Positions 1 to 12,600 of a stretch of DNA of 29,643 nt are shown here, piece after piece. The position numbers and the translations under genes were made by a program. This stretch comes from Nemertoderma westbladi. Its lineage: Eukaryota; Xenacoelomorpha; Nemertodermatida; Nemertodermatidae. The notes beneath the pieces were generated by a model. It was not told the origin of the DNA. It did no database searches and saw only the letters and a program-made list of their open reading frames with translations. The stretch spans positions 1-29,643 of the forward strand of contig JAUCBJ010005156.1 of NCBI GenBank assembly GCA_032718475.1, in the 5' to 3' direction. Every line of letters begins with the position of its first letter. The first letter of the stretch is position 1.

Positions 1-484
1 ATTGGCAATAAAAAAGTAGCCTGCGTTGAGAAACTTGAAGAACGAAACATTTTAATATAAAGGCCAACATTTCATGAAGGCAATGAAATTATTAGTGGCG
101 AAGCCAGCAGCAGCGCACTACTGGCAGGGAGAGATTGGAACAATGATTGTTGCGAGAAGTTTGAATTGAATGGGGATTCATTTAAACCTATAGGTTTAAA
201 TGATTTGGGAGTAATTTTTTATGTGATTCATTACAAACTAGTACCCATACTTCGCAAGACATTCATTTCAACCTAATCTTACAGGTTATAATGACTTTCT
301 TACCTATCTTATACATTGATGCTTACTTACGTTACATATTATTCCAGACTTTCTATTTCCAATAATAATATTATATAATTCATTCATTAAATTTGTACTA
401 TTATCTAATGGTTACTTACATTAATCCTTTAAAGTTTAATTATAGACCATCACGCAACAATAACTATTGAATTGAATTTCACAG
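1..484 (+). other. Intron upstream of TRPC exon A
   Basis: AT-rich, with no coding, repeat or RNA signal recognised. It ends in a normal acceptor. Confidence 0.6.
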
Positions 485-692
485 GTGGGCGAGATTTTTA
501 AGACACCAGTACTCAGGGCTACGATGTACATTGGAGCATACTTCATGTTCATAGCAAGTCTAGTTCTACACGGATTTCTAGACCCGCAACTCACCCAATC
601 AACCCAAGCCAGCGACCCCAGACCGGATAAACAATCATACAGGAATTCATCTCCGGGTTATTTTGAGGCCGTGATGATTGTTTATGTTTGTG
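485..692 (+). CDS. TRPC-like exon A: S1, S1-S2 loop, start of S2
   Basis: The acceptor is tttcacag ending at 484 and the donor is gtaagtaa from 693. The exon begins on a codon boundary (GTG, Val) and ends after the first base of a codon. It encodes EIFKTPVLR, the S1 helix, an extracellular loop of about 30 residues rich in Ser, Thr, Gln and Pro, and the beginning of S2 (FEAVMIVYV). The joined codon at the next exon is Ala, giving VYVCAYIWEEIKQ across the splice, the expected TRPC S2 sequence. Confidence 0.88.
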
Positions 693-3600
693 GTAAGTAA
701 TACATGGAAATAGGAATTTCATTTTATACTTTAAGTGTTTATATTTATTAAGGAAGTAAATTTAAGGATTGCACTGTTACAATATTAATTAATCACTATT
801 GAATTACACTTAACCCAGACAAACTTCAGTTCAATTTCAAAGTAATTAATTAATTCTGGCCTCATAAAACGTTACATCTGCTCTCTTATGTACTTACTGG
901 AAAATATATTATTACATATTTATACCACACATTTATTTGACATATTTATGTAAATATTTAAAAACCTTTCAAATCTAAATAAATGTATAGCAGACCTATA
1001 ATATACACTCCAGTAAATATTTTCGGCTTGCATCACACAGTATTGTCCAAGATAATCCCCCAATTTCCGTTTCACACCGCCACGATCTGTGCCACTTCTC
1101 GAATATGATACAGACAAGAGGTATGGCACCAGGGACTTCTCCGTCGGTTTTTTTAGTTAATTATTTTATTAATCTGGTGTATTCGCAATATATATTATGG
1201 ACATGGCGATATGTTTTACAAAATAAGTTATTTAGTTGCCCGTGAATAATTTTATATTATAGAGCGTGTATGTAAAATGTGCAATATGCATTGTGTAGAG
1301 AATGAGTACCACTTCTTGTTAGTATGTCCCGCGTACTCAGATACAAGACAGATTCACTTCGGTAATCGTTACTGCGAAAATCCATTGGAGTATAAAATTA
1401 GAGAAATTTGCCAAACCGAATGCTGCCATGTGACAAAAAAGAACGTTGCCTTGTATCTGAGTAAGGCTTTTGCCAAACGGGGCAGTGTATTGGGTAGGGG
1501 CTGATATAATTACTACACCTGCGATTACCTAGGCCTATACTAAATATAGTCTGACTATTCAGTATACAGTTGCATACATATATATGTTGATATATATATC
1601 AATTTATAGTTGAGTTTTTACGTAATTATTGTTTTTTTTGCTGGGGTGGCGCACTTTTATTTTATTTTTTTGTTATTTGGCACTATGTTGTATATTTGGA
1701 AAATTTAGCAAAGGTTTCAAAGACAAAGAAAGGAATAGAAAGAAAGAAATATATTTCTGAAGAAAGGAATTACTTCAGGAAACATAACTTTAAACATTCT
1801 TCCACAGACTGGAATTCAATCAGGTTAGAGTTCAGGCTGGGCCGCCACGAATGGGAAAAGAAACTCGAAAAGATACCCGTAGATGAAAATATGCAATCGT
1901 TGTTAGACTATTTGGAGAAATCCTGTGAGGGCAATGTACCAGTGAGAAAAGTAAAAAGATCAAATATACCAAGAAAACGAAAAGCTTTGTTCAAGAAACG
2001 AATAAATGCAAGATCGAAGGTGAATGTATCTCTTCAGGAAATTGATTTTCAGCTATATACCTCTCGCAAACAAGACGATCTATCTGAAGAAAGAGAAGCA
2101 GTGAGCAAGATTAAAGTTAACTCGAAATTTTTCTATTCTTATGTCAAGAGCAAGAAAAAGAACAAAGACGTGATTGGTCCTTTTCTGGTAAACAATAAAA
2201 TCATCCACGATGCTGAAGGGATTTGTGATGCCTTACAAACCCAATATACAGCGGTGTTTACAAACCTAATCGGCTCGCTGTTTGTATACAACGAAAGCTT
2301 CTTCGATGACGATATAGAGAAGTCAACAAACATATTCGAACAGTCGGTATTCGACGATATTGAGCTAACCAAACAAAAGATTGATCGAGCCATCGACGAG
2401 TTATCGAGTTCATCCGCACCACGTCCCGACGTTTTACCGCCATTACTTATCATCAAAAAGCTGAAACATGAATTACTCCATCCGTTGTTCTTAATCTATG
2501 CGGATTCATTAAATAGTGGTGACATCCCGAAAATGTTCAAGAAAGGAATGATCTCATCTATTTTCAAGAAGGGTAGCAAACTCGAACTAGCAAACTACTG
2601 CCCGGTAACGCTAACATCTCACATCTCCAAAATAGTGCATCGCATTATCAAAGACCACATAGTCGAACACCTTGAAAACAAAGATCTATTTAATCCAGGT
2701 CAACATGGTTTTCGCAAAGGTCATTCGTGTCTGTCTCAACTCCTTGAACACTATGCTAATATTCTGGAACAACTAACCGAATATGATGAAGTTGATGTCA
2801 TTTACTTGGATTATGCAAAAGCATTTGACAAAGTTGTCCACGGCGGTCTTATTCACAAACTTAAAGCTCTCGGTATATGTTGGTATATGCTCAGTTGGTA
2901 AATGGATTTGGAATTTTCTTCATGATCGAGAGCAGCAAGTCGTAGCGAATGGAGCTAGCTCACAATGGAAACCTATTCTGAGCGGGACTATAGCGGATAT
3001 ACAAGGATTGGTTCTGTGGCCATTGCTGTTCCTTGTCATATCGATGTTGTCGATATCGACAAAAACACAAAGAATATTATCCGTTCATTTACCAATGATA
3101 CCAGAGCGATGGCACCATGGAATCCACAAAACAATCCGCAAGATGATCTTAATATGATCTATGATGAAACCAATATGCTACTTCATGGTGATAAATTTGA
3201 ACATCTCAGCCATCATTACAAATCGAATTCAGCTCAATCTACACTGGAGTATAACTACAAAAACATAGACAACGAAAAATATCCACCAGAAAAAGCGGTA
3301 AAAGATCTAGGAATATGGATGAGCGAAAACTGCACCTTTTCCACACATATCATGAAAACATGTACATCTGCGTGACAATTGTGCGGTTAGATACTAAGGA
3401 CAACCATCACACGCGATAAAATCCTGATGATAACTCTCTTTAATAGCCTTGTCCAACCAAAAATGGAATATTGTTGCCAGCTCTGGAACCCTTACATAGT
3501 GCGTGAGATCAATGTGCTAGAGGACATTCAATGGTACTTCACAAGAAAAATTAGCTTCCTCCAAGACAAGACATACTGGGAGAGGTTAAAAATCCTCTAA

Positions 3601-6600
3601 AAATCTAGAAGGAAAAGTCCCCAACCCATTAGATAACTACAACTATCCTCGAATTAAAGTAATAGTCAATGAACGACGAGGAAAACTGTGCCTGATCCCG
3701 AGCATTGCATCACACGGAAGGTTAGGAACCTTGTCCCGACAGCAGCTTCATGGTTCAAGGACCGAAATTATTCAACGTATTACCACGAGAGATTCGGAAT
3801 CTATCTGATTGCGCTATTGAGACATTCAAGAAGAAACTAGACAATTATCTCGTGTTGGTTCCCGATCAACCTAGATGTAGCGGTTATACAGCCCAATCAA
3901 TGTACAACTCAAACTCACTGATTGGTGTGATCCCCAGCTGGAAGAACGGCGACCATTAAAATTTAAAATTTAAATTTTTCAAGAAACTATTCCGTTTTAA
4001 ATATTTTTAAGATATTCATATTTTTTAGGTGAGCTCTCCGAGCTAACCATGCACGGTAATTTTAAACTTAGTGCTAAAATTGTTAAATAAATAAATAAAT
4101 AAAGTACATTACATACCTGTGTCCTGATTAATAACTGGGTGGTGCGATTAATTTTAAACGATATCGCACTAGTGCGAGTGCGAGTATCGCACTAGTGCGA
4201 GTGCGAGTATCGCACTAGTGCGAGGGCGTGTATCGCATTAGTGCGAGTGCGAGTGCGAGTATCGCACTAGTGCGAGTATCGCACTAGTGCGAGTGCGAGT
4301 ATCGCACTACTGCAATTGCGAGTATCGCACTAGTGCGAGTGCGAGTATCGCACTAGTGCGAGTGCGAGTATCGCACTAGTGCGAGTGCGAGTATCGCACT
4401 AGTGCGAGTATCGCTATTTGAATATATATATATATATTTTGTTAATTTTGCAGCTTATATATGGGAGGAAATAAAGCAGATGTACGTGGTGGGAATAAAA
4501 TATTACATCCTGGATGGCTGGAATATGTTGGACTTCTCTATGCTGATGTTGTTTGTAATTGGTTTCATTTTCAAAGCCATCGCTTGGTCCAATGTGGCCC
4601 AAGCTAAACAGTGGATTACCCAGCAGCAGAATGTTGCGGGATTTGTCTTTGGTGACGTCATCACTTTTTGTAGTGCTGGAGACACTGCAGAGTTTACCAC
4701 CGACAAATGCGAATATATATATTATACTCGACTTAGTAAGTATTGGAGTTATAATTTTTTGAAAATGATACCATGACCTTCTCCTTGGTCGGTCTGTCAT
4801 TATTTTGAATTTTTTTAAAGTTTATTTGATAATTTTATTATGTTTTTAATATTTAGTACGAAATATCTAGTTATAATATCAAAATTTTTTTTCTGAATGA
4901 TTCGTATTTTTTGAGAAAGTTAATGATTTCAGGTCACTAAATAGCTATAAATTATTACAAATATACTTCACCATCTTATCAGTTTCCTTGTACCAAATAT
5001 TATTACGCTACACCCCCCCCCCCTCCCCCTAACTATTTTGCTGAATTTACACTTTTTGATAAAATTCGACGTATTTTTTACTTGATTTTCGGCCTATTTT
5101 AATTGAAACTTTATCGCGATTGTAGCCGAATAATTACATGTTGTTTTTAGATAGAACTGCAGGAAATTGGACGTTGGATGACCCCCAGGTGATTGGTGAA
5201 AGTATAAACGTCTGTGCAGCACTTATTGCTTTCCTTAAATGCACATATATATTAATCAACCACGAAAAACTCGGTCCCCTAACAATATCTTTAGGTTGGT
5301 ATATTGCAGGAAATGTTAATTAATCACTTTAATATAATAATACATTTATAATTAAATAATACAGTACAATAATACAGGACATTGCAATACTATGGTGAAG
5401 ACACATGTATTATCTTACTGTTGTGCTTACTAATTGATTGTCTATATCATTGGTATTCATCACTATGTTAATATACAAACTTTAAACACATGGTGAAGAC
5501 ACATTGAGTAATGACTCATTGTGAGTCATTGCAGATTCACTATATTGCAATTGTCGCATGATTACTCTCCGGTGGAATAACATCAAATAACAGCTGATTA
5601 TTCCAAAAAATAAAATTGTAATCTTTTCTATTGAGTTTCGTTTCTTGTTTTGGTTATAATAACGGGCCACTGTGACCTGCTCCTTTCCCTAAATCGATAT
5701 AATCAATACATTTTACAAATATAAAACTTAATACGATAAAATATATGATTACCATGGGGGTGAATATGTGTCTTCCTTGTTTAGTCATTGTGTACAGCTG
5801 AATTAATGGAGTATTAACATTTAGTATTAATAATATAATAATTTCAAATTTGACATTTTTTTATTAACTATACTGGGTATTTTTTGTGACGTGACGTTTA
5901 AGGGGGGTTATAAAATTCGTGACATATTGTGACAGAGGGGGGGGGGGGGGGGGGGGGGGGATTTGATTTTCACAAACAAATCTGACATGATTTCGGAGTC
6001 AGGAGTGATAAAGTCTTTTACTTCAGATCATTATACCGTGTACGCCATACGGAAGAAATCAAGGAGTGAAAAGATATCAACTGGACCGAGAATTGTGAAA
6101 TATCGATGTATGAGGTCTTATGAGAAGCTGGAATTTGCATCGAGTATGCGAAACCTGGCGTGGGATGAGTATTACCAACTAACCAATGTCAACGACCTGT
6201 GGATCTGGTTTAAAACGAAGTTTATAGGTGTGTGCGATGAACATGCTCCTGTGAAAGAGAGAAGGGCGAAGGGGGGAAATGACACGCCTTGGATGACTCC
6301 AAACCTAAGTCACCAACTCCTTAAGAGAGATCAAGCAAGACAGAAGGCTCTAAGGACTAAAGATCATGGCGATTTTGCGCACGCAAAGCTGCTACGCAAT
6401 CGTTGCACAAAGGATATCCGTGCAACCAAAGGTGATTATTTCCAACGAAAGGTCGATGAGTGTGGTACAGATCAGCATAAACTGTGGAAAACCCTTAAAC
6501 GACTACTGCCGGGAAAGGGGACAGATACCAGGAAGGTCACGTTGAAAAAGGATGAAAAAACGTACTCAAAAACATCTGAGGTGACCGGTATATTTTGCAG

Positions 6601-9600
6601 GTTTTTCGCAACAATAGGCGCTGCATTAGCTCAAGTACTCCCTCATGCAAATCCGTCATATAAAGATCAGCTAAACCACTATTATTCCAGATTGAGCAAT
6701 AACAACTTCCAACTACAGCCCATAAGTACTCGGTTTACGAAGACATTCTTGAGCGAGTTACCATTGTATAAAGCAGCGGGACTGGATGGGATTAGTGCTA
6801 ACCTCTTAAAAGATGCTAGTGCTATAATTGCAGAACCGCTAACGCATTTGGTAAATGTCTCAATAGAAACTTCTCAATTTCCAGATGACCATAAGCGCGC
6901 TAGGGTAACCCCTCTTTACAAAAAAGGAGATAGGGAAGACTGCAGCAATTATCGGCCAGTGTCGGTGTTACCGATTGTATCGAAGTTGCTGGAGCGGGCT
7001 GTTAAAGAACAACTACAATGTTACCTAGACGAGAAATACGTCATCGTTGACTTCCAGAGTGGATTTAGAAAAAACTTTTCTACCGAAACAACTCTAGTAG
7101 ATACGTGCGATTCGATTCAGTTTAGTAAAGATAAACATGTCTACACAGGAATGCTGTTCCTCGACGTCAAAAAGGCGTTCGATTGTGTAGAGCACAGTCT
7201 ACTGCTTCGGAAGCTGTCAGCTATTGGTTTATCCAATGAGAGTGTCGAATGGTTCCGGAGCTACTTATCCAATCGAACAATGTGTGTCAGTATCAAAGGG
7301 GAGACTAGTGATGAGGAGGTTGTCTCATATGGAGTACCCCAGGGATCAATTTTAGGACCGATCCTATACTCCATATTTATTAACGACATTGGATGCTCCA
7401 TAGACACCACTATAGCTAGCATCAAGCTTTTTGCAGATGATACAACGCTACAGTGTTGCTCGAAGGACATCAACGAACTGAAGTGCAATATGGAATCACA
7501 ATTTGCTGCGCTGTCTCAATGGTTTATCGATAATAAACTGACAGTGCACCCAGATAAATGCAAATTGTTGTTTTTTGGAACTCCAATGATGATGCAGAAA
7601 ATCGATGAGAAGTACAATGTTTCAGGAGTAGAGAAATCGAAGAAGGTGAAATATCTCGGAGTAATAATAGATGAGCAGCTTAAATTTGAGGAGCACGGCA
7701 GGGCGATTATGGGAAAAATATCACAAACAGTCGGGTTTCTATGGAAACAACGGAGATGTTTCTCAACTCGTACTGCGAAGAATCTCGCAACGGCTCTCGC
7801 TCTGCCGTACTTTAACTATGCCAATGTTTGCTACTATAATTTCTGTCAGCAGAAATTTAAGAGTAAACTCCAATCTCACCAGAACTCGTTAGTTCGAATG
7901 ATATTTAACCACCAGAAAATTCGATGGATAAACGGCGAGAGAAATTACAGGTTGTCACACATCGGAAATCAAGAGTTGGCATCGGTAAAATGGCTTTCCG
8001 TAAGGAAAATGGTGATGCTCAACCAGTTGAAACTAGCATATCGAATTGTTAACAAAACTGCGCCGAATTATCTAATTAAATCGTTCCAACTCGCTTCGGA
8101 ATCTCACAATTACCCAACCCGCCACGCCACCACACATCGCGTTATCTTGCCACAAACCCACCTCAGCGCCACTCAGAAGACCTTCAGTTACTCTGCCAGC
8201 GTGTTATGGAACAAAATTCCTAACACACTGGTCGAATCTCGTTCACTGAAGTCGTTTGCAGTTAACTGCAAAAAATGGCTCGAAGAAAATATGACGATAT
8301 AACGATTCAACGAATAGAAAAATCCAGATTTTACATTACGGATCTAACTCTTAAACTTTTTGTTTATTTTACTTAATTTACCGGTAAAAATTGTACTTCT
8401 GTATATCACTCTAATGTTATACATGCCTTACCACAACCCGCTTGTAAATGAGGTCATCAGACCTCAAGCGGCTATTGTGGGTACATAAAAAACATTATGA
8501 TGATGATGATGATGGGGGGGGGGGGGGGGGGGGGAGGGGTGTCGAAAAGCGTCAAAAAAAGAGTGACATCATTTATGCACGGCCCCTAAGATAAATTTAC
8601 AGAGACCTATTTGTAGTATCATGGGTTGTCACGTGTTTTTTTATTATAACTCTGAAACAAACGTAGTTGGAAATCTGAAATTTTATGACTCAGATGGAAT
8701 TCATATAAAATAAGCTAGGAATTTCAAACTTCGTTCCAAATTTAGGTGCCAGCACCAAATTTTGAAATATTTCAATTTTGTAAATTGATTGTTTGAACCT
8801 TTTTTTTGCGCAATAGGGGTTTTTTTGGGTTCTGGTTTCGATATATACGAGTTGCACTAAGCGTATGAAACTTGTATTTTTCGGTGCTGTGTGCAAAATT
8901 TGGTGCCAGCACGAAATTTTGAAAATCCATTCAATCGTTCAATTGATTGGGAAAACTTATTTCTCACGATTTAGAGGTTTATAAGGCTGTTTTGAATTCA
9001 ATTGAATAAATAATTATCTAACTAGACATCGCAAACTTGTATTTTTCGGAAGTGGGTGTCAAATTTGGTGCTAGCACAAAATTTTGCAACCCATCAAATA
9101 TATCAATTTATTGTGTCACCTTGTTTCTTGCGTTATACGGGTTTGTGCGGTTTCTGAATTCATTAGAATAAGTAAAAATTGCATAAGAGTTTTCATACTT
9201 GTTTTTTTCACCGGTGGATGAAAATTTTCGTGCCAACATCAAATGGTTGTTAACCACTTAACGAACCACTTTTTTAGCGGCTAATAAGGCTAATAAGCAA
9301 ATAATTGTTCAATAAATAGTATCATCTTGTTTCTTGCGTTATACGGGTTTATGAGGGGGGGGGGGGGGGGGGGGGCATCATGGCTTTATGCGCAATCCCT
9401 GGCCAACTGGCCGGATAAAACTTCACTTCACAATTTTTAATGTTGGAATATCCTGTAATCATACCAGATCCCAGTTGTACATATATATACTTAACTTACT
9501 TGCCATCTAATCTTCATTGCGTAATAAAATTTTCAAAAATTTTCAAATAAAAAAGCAGCGGCTTTGTCTAGTGGTGACATTCCAGGGCTTCCAATCAGGA

Positions 9601-12600
9601 GGTACTGGTTCGATCCCTAGATGGGGCATCCCTTGAATAGGCTTTCCAGGATTTGGAAGTCACCGAGAATTAATCGGAAACTTAAGGTCCGATTATTTAG
9701 AGCAGCAGTAGTTCCAGTACTCCTCTACGGGAGTCCATGCTGGGCTCTAACTGCTGAGGACACCAAATCTCTGGATGGCACATTCACAAGAATGCTACGC
9801 CGGTTTCATTGTGTCAAGTACAATGTAAACATCTCCAACCAGACACTATATAACATTGGAGGTGTCTCATTGGTTCCCCCAAGCTTGACACTAGAACAAA
9901 ATCGCCTCCGCTTTGCAGGACATTGCTTTCGCCGTGAGGACCAGCCAGTGCATAATCTTGTACTTGGGCAGCCTCATGGAGTGAATAAGCATGGTGGACA
10001 GCCCATGACTTTCTTGAGACGCATCTTAAAGGACACTGGCCTTAAAGATGCGGATGATCTAGCAAATGTGATGGGTGATAGGGAGTTGTGGCGGTGCAAT
10101 TTTGTTGACAAGCCGGCACAGCATTCTTAAAAATGCAGCTGCAATGCAGCATGCCGATCCTAGTAGTAGTAGATGGGGCAGCACTGTTTGGGCACAGTGC
10201 TTTAAATGCTGCAGCCTAGCCCAACCCCGGCTTTCATCCTTATCTGGTCGATAAATTGGAACCAAGGCAACTTGGAAAACAGAGTGGAAGGGTTTACTGT
10301 GGAAGATCACCAATGGTGGTGAACAGGCATTTCTTTAGGAAACATAGTGGAAGGGTTTACTGTGGAAGATCTCCCATGGTGGTGAACATAAATTCCTTGG
10401 CTTAACGAGCCTAAAAGATTCTCCCATTCATAATAACATTTTTTTATTTAGGGAAAATGATTAATGATGTTCAAAATTTCCTGGTATTGCTCGCGATTGT
10501 GTTTGCGTCATTTCTTATCGCGATGATAACTTTATATGCCCCATATGGACAATATGTTAACACAACTTGGCCGGTGTAAGTTCATTTTATACTTATTATT
10601 CTAAAGAAAAAATTAAGATATTAAAAATATGGTTCAGAATGATCGTTCCATATTTGGACTACACTTGGTATTATTGTCGTGATTGTAACATACATTTTTT
10701 TTTGCTTTGTTTGTAACATAAAGTAAAGGTCTTTGTTTTTATTAATCTCCGTAGGTAGGTAATTTTTTTCTGTTTTTATTAATGTATCAGTAAGCCTAAA
10801 ACGTGAAGAGGAATGACATAGACCAGTGATTAAAAAAGTAACTTTATGATGTTCAGATAGTTTTGGAATGGTTCTATAAATTTGTAACGTCTTATGATGG
10901 TTGTCTGGTTGTCCAAGTCTGACTGTTTCTCTTTCCCATTATCCTAAAATCCATAACTTACTTGTACATCCACATATAATAAACAAAATATTGTTTTTTT
11001 ATTATAGATTTAATAAAGCATTTGAGAAATTGATGTGGGCCTTATTTACAATGAATGACGGGACCTCTATCGATTTTACAGACAACTACAGTAACGAGAC
11101 TGTCAGATACTTTGGATTGTTTATTTATTATTTGTTCCACATAACCGCGGTTATCATATTGGTAAACCTTCTCATTGCCATGCTCTCAAACTCATACCAA
11201 AGAACAGCGGTAGGTGTAGTACAGTAGTAGGTCTTATATAGGTCTGGAATCCGAGGAGCCAGATGTAGAGGTCTATAATTAACTGCAGTAATTATGTAGA
11301 ATCGACAGATGTTGCTATTCTCAGTTGTGTTAATAGCTAGCAGAAAACAAAAATATATTTTTTGGGTGATAATTTTGTTGTTTCTGTGCTTAACTAAATA
11401 CGTACTAAATAATAACTAAATAAATAACTAAATACTTAACATTAATAGTTGAGTTTCTAAAGTGCAGAATTTGTTCAAAAAAAAGAAAAAGGATGCAATA
11501 TTTTTCCTGCCCCTCCATAGACCATACCTGAGGGGATCAAGCCATTCTATCACGTAAACATCTCATTACTGGCATCATAGATTGGAAGAAGCTTTCATTA
11601 TAAGTGGTGGTCTTAGGGTTTAGAATTCTCTGTATCCCTATACTTAATTTGTCAATAATGATAAATTTTGGAATATTACGTATTTTATCATTCTCTGTTG
11701 TAAATATTCTATAATCATATTTACGCACTTATTGCATTCTCAGGATGACGCTGATACTGAATGGAAGTTTGCCAAGTCTCGTCTCTGGTTGGAGTACATC
11801 GAGCAGAAACCGACACTTCCAGCACCTTACAACCTAGTACCGAGTCCCAAGAGTTGGGCTTATGCTCTGTTTCGGATTCGAAAATATCTTAACAAGAGAA
11901 AATCTAAAAAACTACAAGAAAAGAACAACACAAAAACAACAGAACGAAAAAGGAAACATCAATTATCGCGGAAGTTCCAAGTAAGTTTATAATAATTTTG
12001 GTGAATGTGACACTCCCTGTTCCTCCTGATTATGTAAAGGTGTACTGAGAGGGTTACAGTTTAATTAAACTCATCTGGTATTATTCAGAGGACAGGACTG
12101 ATAAATTAAACAATTTGAACATGATAGTGATTTTAGTATCGGAGTAAAATATATATTATTAACAGATGTAGAAGAGTATATAGTTAATTAATTAATTAGT
12201 AATAAATAATACTTTACTTTTAACAACTTTTTTTTATAAAAATAATAATGGAAATTACAAAATCAAAATGATTGATCGCCATGGCGGCGCGATCAGTTGT
12301 GTCTGACCAATGCAGAACAAAGTAGATAGACCAAACAGAACAATCTGATCCCAACACAGATTCTACAGGTTAATGATATGTTTTAAAACGATTATATTGA
12401 ATATTTTTGCTGAATTTGACCTCTGAGTAATACCCCAAGTATGTCCCAGAATAGAAGTGTTTCTTCTTTTCTTTGAAACCAATAGATTTGCCATTTATCA
12501 TTGCTCGACTATTTCAGATCTATTGCTATAATAAGTACAGGTAGTATCCGACCCTAACTACATACTTGAGACCATATAACTATCAGATGGAACTGTAGTT

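Larger units (their letters stand above)
5961..8513 (+). mobile_element. 5'-truncated CR1/L2-group LINE inserted in a poly-G tract
   Basis: The element starts abruptly at the end of 24 G residues and ends in (ATG)n followed by 21 G residues, so it appears to have landed inside a G tract. Its left end lies within the endonuclease coding region: only the last segment (DLIFTN...SDHYTVY) remains. The 3' UTR carries a strong stem-loop at 8431-8480 with inner stem GAGGTC-ATCA-GACCTC, a usual recognition feature for LINE reverse transcription. It lies in the TRPC intron between exons C and D, in the sense direction. Confidence 0.85.

Noticed and set aside
4162-4414. CRISPR-like array
   Set aside because: Units are contiguous palindromes with no unique spacers, in an intron of an animal gene.
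4414-4800. A 128-codon minus-strand frame opposite TRPC exon B
   Set aside because: It is the antisense shadow of a clearly coding exon and extends into intron on both sides.
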